NCBI GenBank assembly: GCA_937885815.1 | Contig: CALABM010000234.1 | Location: 1-43,734, forward strand | DNA: 43,734 bases | Reading direction: 5' to 3' | From: an uncultured Verrucomicrobiales bacterium | GTDB taxonomy: Bacteria; Verrucomicrobiota; Verrucomicrobiia; Verrucomicrobiales; Akkermansiaceae | Shown: piece by piece, positions 1 through 6,874 of the stretch | How the letters are laid out: each line of letters starts with the position of its first letter | Position numbering within the stretch: the first letter of the stretch is position 1 | Notes under the pieces: generated by a model | What the model was told of the DNA's origin: nothing | What the model saw: only the letters and a program-made list of their open reading frames with translations | Databases searched by the model: none | Translations under genes and position numbers: made by a program

Positions 1-477
1 ATGCCACACAGAAGAAGTACCACACCTGCAGAACTCCAAGCCGAACGGTGCCGGCCGATTATACCCCAAATAAAACATGTACGGCCCACTAAGAGTAGCC
101 AAGGCCTCCTTGACAGCAGCAAACGCATCTTCGGACGGCTCAAAATAGACATCATCCTCAAATATCAGCACATTACGCCACCCTTTCTTGCGAGCGTACG
201 CTATAGCGTTGCGATGAGACAAGGCACATCCTGCCGTACCACCCCAGAAACGGGCGCGCTCTCCTGTCTTTTCAGAGAACCATGGAGCCTGTCCATACGA
301 GGGAAGCTCACGCCCAGCAACAGCGCTTAAGCGCTCCAGCTTTTCTTCAGGCAGAAACCTTCCTACCGAGGAAATGAAGTGCTCATAACGCTCCGGGCTG
401 GTATCCATATTAATAACCAGAATACCATCTACCGAGGCAAAAGCCTCACACCCGGCTTGCTGCATGGCATCACTCAT
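1..477 (-). CDS. Glycosyltransferase family 25 protein, C-terminus cut by window edge
   Basis: The reading frame is open from an ATG at 477 down to base 1, giving 159 codons with no stop. The N-terminal part reads VINMDTSPERYEHF, then ERLSAVAGREL, then GTAGCALSHRNAIAYA and NVLIFEDDVYF. This order of a (V/I)NxDxxxxR start, a GCxLSH motif and an EDD metal-binding motif is characteristic of GT25 enzymes (LgtB/LpsA type), which add sugars to lipopolysaccharide or glycoprotein. It starts 2 nt after the stop of the cupin gene, so it is probably the last of four co-transcribed minus-strand genes. The acceptor and donor sugar cannot be read from this fragment. Family call is firm; function in LPS or capsule is inference. 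Confidence 0.82.
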   Translation of the reverse strand, partial: MSDAMQQAGCEAFASVDGILVINMDTSPERYEHFISSVGRFLPEEKLERLSAVAGRELPSYGQAPWFSEKTGERARFWGGTAGCALSHRNAIAYARKKGWRNVLIFEDDVYFEPSEDAFAAVKEALATLSGPYMFYLGYNRPAPFGLEFCRCGTSSVWH

Positions 478-479
478 AT

Positions 480-854
480 TCAGTCCACGCGTCCGTAATC
501 GTCCTTAAAGCGCTCAATATCATTCTCTGAAAGATAATCACCCATTTGAATCTCAATCAGAGAAAGCGGCATTTCACTTTCGTTACTCAGACGGTGCAGG
601 CTCCCCCGCGGAATGAGCACGGATTCACCAATGCCTAACTTATTTTCTACACCATCACAACAAATAACAGCCTCACCTTCCGTCACAACCCAGCGTTCCA
701 TGCGGTGCTCATGGCTCTGAAGAGAAATGCGCCCACCGGGCACTACATTTATCTTCTTCACCACAACTCGAGGTTGAACGTCCAGCACCTGCCAATCCCC
801 CCAAGGGCGGTCCTCCGTTTCACCGGGCTCGTATGTTGGCGTTTCAGTACTCAT
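480..854 (-). CDS. Cupin, mannose-6-phosphate isomerase type II-like domain protein
   Basis: A 124-residue single-domain cupin. It shows the pattern of the C-terminal isomerase domain of type II phosphomannose isomerase/GDP-mannose pyrophosphorylase: RPWGDWQVLD, VKKINVVPGGRISLQSHEHR with its metal-binding histidines, ERWVVTEGEA, and IPRGSLHRLSN. The guanylyltransferase half found in bifunctional ManC/AlgA is absent. As a stand-alone domain it could isomerise a sugar phosphate or bind a nucleotide sugar; the sequence does not decide. Its start overlaps the end of the upstream cytidylyltransferase gene by 4 nt (851-854), which indicates translational coupling in an envelope-sugar operon. Confidence 0.75.
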   Translation of the reverse strand: MSTETPTYEPGETEDRPWGDWQVLDVQPRVVVKKINVVPGGRISLQSHEHRMERWVVTEGEAVICCDGVENKLGIGESVLIPRGSLHRLSNESEMPLSLIEIQMGDYLSENDIERFKDDYGRVD

Positions 855-1270
855 TTTCCGAGAGATTCACGTATACTGGTAGTCGAACGCTGAGGAAGAT
901 TCCCATGGGGGATTCGGGAGCTAGTCACATAACGAATCCCCTTAGCTTCGACAAAAGCTCGTTTCTCATCACTGGTACCATCACCATTCACAAAGAAGAT
1001 GTCAGGCTTCACCTCGTCAAGCAGCGGAGCAAAATCAAGAATCTTGCCCGTATCCGGGCCAATATAGACCTTCGTCACATAGCGAATGGCCTCCAGCATA
1101 TACTTACGCTCCTGCTCGTTGTACATGGTCTTGCGATTCTTAAGAATGCGCACCGTTTCATCAGAACCGATAGAAACGTACACATCCCCATAACTCGCAG
1201 CCTCTTCAAGAAACGCCACGTGACCACTATGCAACACATCAAAGCAACCAGAAACAAAAACCTTAGGCAT
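851..1270 (-). CDS. Cytidylyltransferase-like (RfaE2/TagD fold) nucleotidyltransferase
   Basis: A 139-residue protein with the nucleotidyltransferase fold. GCFDVLHSGHVAFLEEA carries the HxGH nucleotide-binding motif at residues 14-17, and RSTTSIRES near the C-terminus matches the second (S)STxxIR-type motif. Relatives activate a sugar phosphate or glycerol phosphate with CTP or ATP (RfaE2/HldE C-terminal domain, TagD). The neighbours (second cytidylyltransferase domain fused to a GHMP kinase, cupin, GT25) suggest activation of a heptose-like or other envelope sugar. That pathway is inferred from context. Length fits a complete single domain. It overlaps the cupin gene by 4 nt and lies 15 nt after the fusion gene. 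Confidence 0.75.
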   Translation of the reverse strand: MPKVFVSGCFDVLHSGHVAFLEEAASYGDVYVSIGSDETVRILKNRKTMYNEQERKYMLEAIRYVTKVYIGPDTGKILDFAPLLDEVKPDIFFVNGDGTSDEKRAFVEAKGIRYVTSSRIPHGNLPQRSTTSIRESLGK

Positions 1271-1285
1271 AACAATAAAATTATA

Positions 1286-2449
1286 TCAGAAATTATCCTT
1301 CTTCACATTATGACGCTTGAGGCGCTCCAGATATTGCGGCTCCCACGGCACCTGCTCGTCCTTGCCAAAAGTTCGGCAATATGGCTCAATGGGATACAGA
1401 TATTCACAATCAGCCAAAGCAGCTGCACGAGCCTCAGGCGTTTCATACAAATAAAGCGCGTATCCGCCATGACCGCCACCACAATACTTATGAGCCAAGC
1501 ACTCCCCGACTTCAGGTAACTGAGCCATCCCTTCCTCCAGCTGCAGCTGATAACTAAGCTGCACACCTACAGCCAGCACATTGATGTCCTTTTCCTGCAC
1601 CCCGAGACGAGCAACACGTCCCGCCTTAGCAATTTTCTCAAAATTACGTTTGAGCGCAGCAAGACCAGGAGTATCATGCTTAATACGAGTATCATACACA
1701 GCCATGCGACCAGTAAGGAACTCACCGGTATTCTTAAAATCAAGCACAGGACGCGGCCCGGAGCACCATACGCAGGCACCGGTTTCCGCAATAACAGCAG
1801 GATCTTGCCAGCCAACGCCAAGCCCCAGCTCAGAGTTCACCGGGTCCCAGCCATTGAGCACACTCCATCCACCGCTGCCACCAAGGCCAGCCCCTTGGCG
1901 ATACCCCCACTCCTTGAGTGATACAGTCGGAGAAATCGAGCAGTTTACAATATATTCGCCGGGAATAGCATTTTCAGGCACATCCAGCCACCCACCGGCA
2001 AAATCCACTCGCAACGGGACATGCTGCGGCGCTTTAATTCGGCTTACAACCTCCGAACTGGTAGTCGCTTTGCCCTCCGGACGAGATTTCTCCAGCACAA
2101 CAAACTCCACCCCAGCCTCTTCACAAAGGCGCTTTTTAGCCTCCATATAGAGATCATCGGTCGTTACTGCCAGAATATCAGGCTGTGCCTGCAAGAACGC
2201 GGACTTAAATGAAAGCTCCACATCCTCATCGGTAGAAAGAATCACCTCATCCACCATCTGCAAGGAACGAAGCAGAGCTAACTTATCATCATCATCCAGC
2301 AGAGACTTTTTGTTGTACAGTGTCCAAAGCAAGTCAGCAGGAGGAAACGAAACAATCAAATAATCTCCTAAGGCACTAGCATCCCGGAAAAATCGAATAT
2401 GACCAGCATGCAATACATTAAAAGAACCGGAAACAAAAACCTTCTTCAT
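1286..2449 (-). CDS. Fusion protein: cytidylyltransferase domain plus GHMP sugar kinase
   Basis: A 387-residue two-domain protein. Residues 1-135 are a nucleotidyltransferase with VSGSFNVLHAGH (HxGH at 14-17). From about 143 it is a GHMP kinase: PLRVDFAGGWLDVP (motif 1), GAGLGGSGG (ATP-binding motif 2, 186-194) and KYCGGGHGGYALY (motif 3, 321-333). GHMP kinases of the HddA/fucokinase type phosphorylate the anomeric carbon, so one polypeptide could make a sugar-1-phosphate and then its nucleotide derivative, analogous to HldE or Fkp but with a different domain pairing. The substrate is unknown. The ATG at 2449 is chosen because the reading frame further upstream runs into the neighbouring gene and the domain begins exactly here. 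No Shine-Dalgarno is seen. Confidence 0.75.
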   Translation of the reverse strand: MKKVFVSGSFNVLHAGHIRFFRDASALGDYLIVSFPPADLLWTLYNKKSLLDDDDKLALLRSLQMVDEVILSTDEDVELSFKSAFLQAQPDILAVTTDDLYMEAKKRLCEEAGVEFVVLEKSRPEGKATTSSEVVSRIKAPQHVPLRVDFAGGWLDVPENAIPGEYIVNCSISPTVSLKEWGYRQGAGLGGSGGWSVLNGWDPVNSELGLGVGWQDPAVIAETGACVWCSGPRPVLDFKNTGEFLTGRMAVYDTRIKHDTPGLAALKRNFEKIAKAGRVARLGVQEKDINVLAVGVQLSYQLQLEEGMAQLPEVGECLAHKYCGGGHGGYALYLYETPEARAAALADCEYLYPIEPYCRTFGKDEQVPWEPQYLERLKRHNVKKDNF

Positions 2450-2489
2450 ACCAGAATTTTGCAAGTGTTTTTCTGAACACTCTTTCACC

Positions 2490-2918
2490 TTACTTCTCAA
2501 GGCCAACCAAACGGAAAAAAATACGACTGAGGCGCCAACGCTCAAAGGCCCCTGCCACACTGCGACCGGCCATCACTTCCCTGAGCATATCTTTCAGTAC
2601 ATTCTTCAACACAGGAATAACAACCAGTGAGCCCAGCTGCACCGAGAGCATCTTCACAATACTGCGAGCATACGAGCGCGGAGCACTCCCCTTCACCCGA
2701 GAACGGCGAGAAAGCAATGAGGCCACAAGCTTTACCCCCACCAATGCAGCGATACCAACACCAGCATACTTCACGGCGTGTTCCGACACATGAAGAGAAT
2801 CACGGCACTGCCCAGCACCGGTGCGAGCCCGAGCCCCACCATCCAGTGCGCGCAGTCGAGTGGCTGCAACCTCCGTCAGGAGTTGCTGTTTTCTTTGCTG
2901 ATAAGTATTTTCAGACAT
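2490..2918 (-). CDS. Small membrane protein of unknown function, third gene of YqjD/YqjE-like set
   Basis: A 142-residue protein that I do not recognise. It has a charged N-terminus, one clear hydrophobic segment (YAGVGIAALVGVKLVASLL), a basic stretch, a second weaker hydrophobic region (LSVQLGSLVVIPVLKNVL), and a basic C-terminus. Its first 43 nt overlap the end of the holin-like gene, so they are translated together, or the true start lies slightly downstream. In Enterobacteria yqjD-yqjE are followed by a small third gene, yqjK; this gene holds that position, but I cannot show homology. It was weighed against being a shadow frame: its transmembrane pattern and operon position favour a real gene. 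Confidence 0.6.
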   Translation of the reverse strand: MSENTYQQRKQQLLTEVAATRLRALDGGARARTGAGQCRDSLHVSEHAVKYAGVGIAALVGVKLVASLLSRRSRVKGSAPRSYARSIVKMLSVQLGSLVVIPVLKNVLKDMLREVMAGRSVAGAFERWRLSRIFFRLVGLEK

Positions 2919-3319
2919 TCCAAATCATGCTGAATCTCCTGCCTAGTGGCCGGGGCCACCGGACCGGGAGAGCTCTTAAGGCCAATCAAAAGGATCACTA
3001 GCCCCACAATAACGTGCACCGCACACACCAGCCCCGTGGCCCACAGCCACGACCCCAGCCAAGCATGCGCCGCCACACAGGCACACGCGCAGAAAACAAG
3101 ATAGCCAACAAGCAGCAACAGCCCGCCCACGGCCACCAGCACCACGCGCCTCGCCTGATGTGCGGCATACTGCTGCAGTTCAAGCTGCAGCAGCCGCACA
3201 AGTGCACCTATATGAGCAAAAGTACTTACAGCCACTTCCTTCATTCCACCAACTACCTCCGCACCCTGCTCTTGCAAAACAAGGAGCGGCTTCGGTTTTC
3301 TGAACGAAAAAAGTGACAT
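2876..3319 (-). CDS. YqjE/DUF1469-like (holin superfamily III) membrane protein
   Basis: A 147-residue protein with two strongly hydrophobic segments (VVLVAVGGLLLLVGYLVF... and GLVCAVHVIVGLVILLIG). They are preceded by an amphipathic helix that includes LLQLELQQYAAHQARRVV. This pattern, and its position after a DUF883 gene, match YqjE/DUF1469 proteins, which are inner-membrane proteins of uncertain role named for resemblance to phage holins. No lysis genes are nearby, so a phage origin is unlikely. It overlaps the next gene by 43 nt and follows the DUF883 gene by 42 nt. Confidence 0.6.
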   Translation of the reverse strand: MSLFSFRKPKPLLVLQEQGAEVVGGMKEVAVSTFAHIGALVRLLQLELQQYAAHQARRVVLVAVGGLLLLVGYLVFCACACVAAHAWLGSWLWATGLVCAVHVIVGLVILLIGLKSSPGPVAPATRQEIQHDLECLKILISKENSNS

Positions 3320-3361
3320 ATAAAGCAGATGAATAATCAGAGAGTACTAAGCATGTATTAC

Positions 3362-3685
3362 TTAGCGGCGAGTTACACCGATAAGCAGACCAAGCACAAA
3401 ACCCAGACCAAGAGCCCCCAAGACAGTGCCGGTAGGATTAGCCTTAACATACTCAGTACCGGCTTCATGCAAATCCTTAGCCTTAGCACAGGTCACATCC
3501 CAGCCAGCGTGCAGCTGCTCACGTGCTTCACCAGTGTAGCGGCGCACGTTCTCCATCTGCTCAGCAGTAACGCGGCGCAGCTTCTCATACTGAGCGCAGG
3601 CATAATCACGGGCAGCCTGAAGGCGGTCCTGAGTATCAGCAGAGGCGGTGGGTGCCTCATTTCCAGTTTTCTCTACGTTCTCCAT
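3362..3685 (-). CDS. DUF883 (YqjD/ElaB/YgaM-like) inner-membrane protein
   Basis: A 107-residue protein with a long charged helical N-terminal region (QAARDYACAQYEKLRRV, then YTGEAREQLHAGWDVTCAKA). It ends in a single glycine-rich membrane anchor, NPTGTVLGALGLGFVLGLLI, followed by two Arg. E. coli members of this family are C-tail-anchored proteins that bind ribosomes in stationary phase; that role is known for YqjD and only inferred here. An in-frame TTG at 3694 could extend it by three residues, but the ATG at 3685 is preferred. A strong promoter lies about 75 nt upstream. Confidence 0.7.
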   Translation of the reverse strand: MENVEKTGNEAPTASADTQDRLQAARDYACAQYEKLRRVTAEQMENVRRYTGEAREQLHAGWDVTCAKAKDLHEAGTEYVKANPTGTVLGALGLGFVLGLLIGVTRR

Positions 3686-3760
3686 AGCGTTCAAGAATTG
3701 AAAGTTTTATCGGATGAAGTCCTGCTGGCGCCATCATTGCGCAGTCTGCTTCATTGCCAC

Positions 3761-3790
3761 ATTATAACCACATTTCTGTACACTTTGCAA
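3761..3790 (-). promoter_or_regulatory. Promoter of the YqjD/YqjE-like operon
   Basis: On the minus strand a TTGCAA -35 box (3790-3785) and a perfect TATAAT -10 box (3766-3761) are 18 nt apart. The start site would be near 3754, leaving a leader of about 70 nt. It is divergent from the carA promoter about 70 bp away. Confidence 0.6.
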
Positions 3791-3859
3791 GCAATCTTCT
3801 CTAAAATGACGAATTTTCTTCACATTTACGTAATTTTTCCGCCATTGTGAATTATAGCC

Positions 3860-3888
3860 TTGCATTTCACCCGCAAACTTGCTAATAT
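3860..3888 (+). promoter_or_regulatory. Promoter of carA
   Basis: TTGCAT (3860-3865) and TAATAT (3883-3888) are separated by 17 nt. The predicted start near 3895 leaves a leader of about 17 nt before the carA ATG. No arginine or pyrimidine operator could be recognised. Confidence 0.5.
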
Positions 3889-3911
3889 CGCACGGCTCAA
3901 ATAGACAAAGC

Positions 3912-5069
3912 ATGAAAGCGATTCTTGCACTAGAAGACGGAACCACATTCGAAGGCACCGCTATTGGCGTTGCCGGCACAGTAACCGGCGAGATATGCTG
4001 CGATACCTCAGTCATGGGCTATCAGGAACTCCTGACAGACCCCGCCTGCAAAGGGCGCATCATGGCTATGACCTACACGCTCATCGGTAACTACGGCGTG
4101 TGCGAGGAAGATAACGAGAGCGCAGCTCCTCAGGTAAACGGCCTCGTCGTGACCGAGCTCGCCCGCCTCCACAGCAACTGGCGCGCCGAGGAAAGCATGG
4201 GTGCATGGCTCACCCGCCACAATGTCGTCGGCATCTCCGGCATCGACACGCGCAAGATTGCCACACTCCAGCGTAACAAGGGTGCCCTGCGCGGCTGCAT
4301 CACCACCGAACTGAGCGTTGAAGACGCCATTAAGGCCGCTCAGAACGCCCCCGAACTTACCGGCGCAGACCTCGTCAGCAGCGTCACCACCCCCACCACT
4401 TACCACTGGGAAGGTGAATCCCGCGCTTGGAAGCTCCCGAACAAGACGCAGGGAGACCTCACCACATACACCGAGCTGCCCCCCGTAAGCTACAAGGTGG
4501 TCGTATATGATTTGGGCGTACGCCGCAGCACCCTGCGCCGCCTGCGCCAGATTGGCTGCGATGTCACAGTGGTTCCCGCCACCACCCCCGCTGAAGAAGC
4601 CCTATCCCTCCGCCCGGATGCCATCATCCTTTCTGACGGCCCCGGCGACCCCGCCGCTCTTTCCGCCGTAACGGCACAGGTGAAGAGCCTTGCCGGCAAG
4701 CTCCCCGTGGCAGGCATCGGTCTTGGTAGCCTTGTCATCGCCATCGCCATTGGCGCTACCACCCGCAAACTCCGCGTGGGCCATCAGGGGTGCAACCAGC
4801 CCGTGAAATCCCTCTGCAGCGGCAAGGTGGACATCACCACTCAGAACACCATCTTCACCATCGACTCCGCAAACATGCCCGAGGTACTGGAGGTGACAGA
4901 GGTCAATCTGAATGATGACACCGTGGCCGCCTACCGCCATGCCTCTCAGCCCATGTTCGGCGTGCAGTACCCCCCCACTACACCCGCAGGCGCTGATGAT
5001 ACCTCCAACTTCTACAACAGGCTCATCCAGACCATTAAGGACGTGAAAGCCGGTAAGTACAACGCATAA
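3912..5069 (+). CDS. carA: Carbamoyl-phosphate synthase small subunit, glutaminase active site lost
   Basis: A 385-residue protein with normal CarA layout: the N-terminal domain (DTSVMGYQELLTDP, GISGIDTRKI) and a class I glutamine amidotransferase domain (ILSDGPGDP, 239-247). Normally CarA hydrolyses glutamine and passes ammonia to CarB for arginine and pyrimidine synthesis. Here the nucleophile motif GICLGHQ is GIGLGSL (Gly at 270), and the His/Glu motif GVQFHPEASPG is GVQYPPTTPAG (Pro at 354, Thr at 356). All three catalytic residues are therefore missing, and the N-terminal TYPHIGN reads TYTLIGN. The frame is intact and codon use is normal, so this is not decay by frameshift. It probably acts structurally with an ammonia-dependent CarB. 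Start at 3912 matches family N-termini; the ATG at 3879 adds residues absent from the family. Confidence 0.88.
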   Translation: MKAILALEDGTTFEGTAIGVAGTVTGEICCDTSVMGYQELLTDPACKGRIMAMTYTLIGNYGVCEEDNESAAPQVNGLVVTELARLHSNWRAEESMGAWLTRHNVVGISGIDTRKIATLQRNKGALRGCITTELSVEDAIKAAQNAPELTGADLVSSVTTPTTYHWEGESRAWKLPNKTQGDLTTYTELPPVSYKVVVYDLGVRRSTLRRLRQIGCDVTVVPATTPAEEALSLRPDAIILSDGPGDPAALSAVTAQVKSLAGKLPVAGIGLGSLVIAIAIGATTRKLRVGHQGCNQPVKSLCSGKVDITTQNTIFTIDSANMPEVLEVTEVNLNDDTVAAYRHASQPMFGVQYPPTTPAGADDTSNFYNRLIQTIKDVKAGKYNA

Positions 5070-5087
5070 ACGTCCCGCGCAAATTAT

Positions 5088-6362
5088 ATGAATACACTAG
5101 TCATTGGCTCCCAGTGGGGAGATGAAGGCAAGGGTAAGGTCATCGATTTCCTCACCGAAACCGCTGACGTCGTAGCCCGCAGCCAGGGCGGCAGCAATGC
5201 CGGCCACACCGTCATCGCCAAGGGGCAAAAGTACGTACTGCACCTCATCCCCTCCGGCATTCTCTGGGAAGGCAAGGTGAACGTCATCGGTAACGGCGTA
5301 GTTATCAACCCCACTTCCCTTGTGGAAGAAATCCGCTACCTGCAGGATAAAGGCGTAACCATCAGCCCCAAGAACCTCCTCATCTCCGACCGCGCACACG
5401 TTGTGCTGCCCATTCACAAGGAGATTGACGGCGCTCAGGAAGAAGCCCTCGGTGATCAGAAGATTGGCACCACCCGTCAGGGAATTGGGCCCACCTATGC
5501 AGACAAGGCACGCCGCGTAGGCATCCGCATGATTGACCTCGCAGACCCCACCCGCTTGGAGAAGGTACTGAAGGCTCGCATCAAGACCGCTAACGAGGAG
5601 CTCGTGCGCCTCGGCTGGCCCGCTGCGGACCCACAGGTTACTCTGGATGCCGTGATGGCCGCTGCCGATGTGCTGCGCCCCCACATCACGAACACCATCC
5701 CCGTTATCAATGACGCCATCAAGGCCGGCAAGACCGTCCTCTTCGAAGGCGCTCAGGGCGCCATGCTGGACATTGACTTCGGCACCTATCCCTTCGTGAC
5801 CAGCTCCAACACCAGCGCCGGCGGCTGCTGCACCGGCTCAGGCGTAGCCCCCACCCGCATCGACAAGATTATCGGCGTGTGCAAGGCTTACACCACACGT
5901 GTGGGTGAAGGTCCCTTCGTAACGGAAGACGCAGAAATCAGCGATTACCTCCACGGCCTTGGCCGCGAGTTCGGTGCCACCACCGGCCGCCCCCGCCGCT
6001 GTGGCTGGACGGACGGCGTTGTGCTCCGCTTCTCCGCCATGTTCAACGGCTTTGACGAAATGGCCATGACCAACCTCGACGGCCTGGACGAGCTGGATTC
6101 CATCAAGATTTGCACCGGCTATCGCATGGGTGACAAGGTGCTCGAGTACCCCCCTGCCCTCATGGAGGAGTGGTACCAGTGCGAGCCCATTTACGAAACC
6201 CTCCCCGGCTGGAAGAAGGACATCTCCTCCTGCACCACCTGGGACGAACTTCCCGAGAACTGCAAGGCATACGTCAAGCGCTTCGGCGAAGTCGTGGGTT
6301 GCCCCGTCGGCACCGTTGGCGTAGGCCCGGACCGCGAGCAGACCATCAGCGTGCCCCGCTGA
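5088..6362 (+). CDS. purA: Adenylosuccinate synthetase
   Basis: A 424-residue protein of full family length. It forms adenylosuccinate from IMP, aspartate and GTP, the first step from IMP to AMP. The N-terminal GSQWGDEGKGK loop (7-17) binds GTP. The family motifs GSNAGHTV, IGTTRQGIGPTYADKA, FEGAQGAMLDIDFGTYPFVTSS and TTGRPRRCGW are all present in order. It begins 18 nt after the carA stop, without a Shine-Dalgarno sequence, and shares its strand, so carA-purA form a nucleotide-synthesis operon. A hairpin terminator follows 26 nt after the stop. Confidence 0.97.
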   Translation: MNTLVIGSQWGDEGKGKVIDFLTETADVVARSQGGSNAGHTVIAKGQKYVLHLIPSGILWEGKVNVIGNGVVINPTSLVEEIRYLQDKGVTISPKNLLISDRAHVVLPIHKEIDGAQEEALGDQKIGTTRQGIGPTYADKARRVGIRMIDLADPTRLEKVLKARIKTANEELVRLGWPAADPQVTLDAVMAAADVLRPHITNTIPVINDAIKAGKTVLFEGAQGAMLDIDFGTYPFVTSSNTSAGGCCTGSGVAPTRIDKIIGVCKAYTTRVGEGPFVTEDAEISDYLHGLGREFGATTGRPRRCGWTDGVVLRFSAMFNGFDEMAMTNLDGLDELDSIKICTGYRMGDKVLEYPPALMEEWYQCEPIYETLPGWKKDISSCTTWDELPENCKAYVKRFGEVVGCPVGTVGVGPDREQTISVPR

Positions 6363-6387
6363 TAGGAAAAACAGCACATCTCATCCC

Positions 6388-6416
6388 AAAAGCCCGCTTC
6401 CAAGCGGGCTTTTTTG
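6388..6416 (+). terminator. Rho-independent terminator after purA
   Basis: AGCCCGC (6391-6397) pairs with GCGGGCT (6404-6410) across a TTCCAA loop. A run of T follows (6410-6415). It ends the carA-purA transcript. Confidence 0.85.
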
Positions 6417-6478
6417 TGCCCAGAACCCTCCCGAAACGCCAAAAATTAAAAAAAATCACAAAAAATCAAATTTAAAGC

Positions 6479-6507
6479 TTGCCATATCTCAAAAAATCAT
6501 GTATAAT
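6479..6507 (+). promoter_or_regulatory. Promoter of tRNA-Val
   Basis: TTGCCA (6479-6484), a 17-nt spacer and a perfect TATAAT (6502-6507) place the start near 6514, about 12 nt before the mature tRNA. Confidence 0.65.
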
Positions 6508-6525
6508 GCCTCCGCACACAGCAAA

Positions 6526-6597
6526 GCACGAGTAGCTCAGTGGTAGAGCGGCTGTCTTACACACAGTTGGTCAGGAGTTCGAATCTCTTCTCGTGTA
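6526..6597 (+). tRNA. tRNA-Val, anticodon UAC
   Basis: A full cloverleaf can be drawn. The acceptor stem is GCACGAG/CTCGTGT with a G-U first pair. The D stem is GCTC/GAGC and the anticodon stem GCTGT/ACAGT, with loop CTTACAC (anticodon TAC at 6558-6560). The T stem is AGGAG/CTCTT around TTCGAAT, and the discriminator is A at 6597. CCA is not encoded. It has its own promoter and terminator. It borders the AT-rich island that begins just downstream, but no repeat of its 3' end was found that would mark an att site. Confidence 0.95.
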
Positions 6598-6604
6598 TTC
6601 ACCG

Positions 6605-6643
6605 AGCCTGCTTTCCGATACAATTTGGAAAGCAGGCTTTTTT
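6605..6643 (+). terminator. Rho-independent terminator after tRNA-Val
   Basis: AGCCTGCTTTCC (6605-6616) pairs perfectly with GGAAAGCAGGCT (6627-6638), followed by TTTTTT. Confidence 0.85.
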
Positions 6644-6837
6644 AGTTTATCGCCCTATATTTAGCGCCTTACGGAGTCCTGATATTGCAACAAAAAAGAA
6701 CCAAGGACGATTCAAACAGCCGTTTTTTAAGCTTCGGGACGTTCCCGGGACTGCAAAGGACTACGGGTGCGGCAAACTACTTGTTTTCATATTCGACCGA
6801 TTCTATCGTGATATCGGGGCAAGTTCAATTAATTATA

Positions 6838-6874
6838 GTTGACATGATGTAACAAATGTAGTATTCATGTCAAC
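6838..6874 (+). promoter_or_regulatory. Promoter plus inverted-repeat operator of the XRE-ImmA gene
   Basis: A perfect 10-bp inverted repeat, GTTGACATGA (6838-6847) and TCATGTCAAC (6865-6874), encloses 17 nt. The left arm contains a consensus -35 box TTGACA (6839-6844). A -10 box TATTCA (6862-6867) overlaps the right arm after a 17-nt spacer, and the GTG start follows at once at 6875, predicting leaderless mRNA. Binding of the XRE product here would shut off its own promoter. A similar element precedes the ankyrin gene at 8047-8088. Confidence 0.65.

Noticed and set aside
6540..6842. 100-codon open frame spanning the tRNA
   Set aside because: It begins inside tRNA-Val and crosses its terminator, with no promoter or family match.
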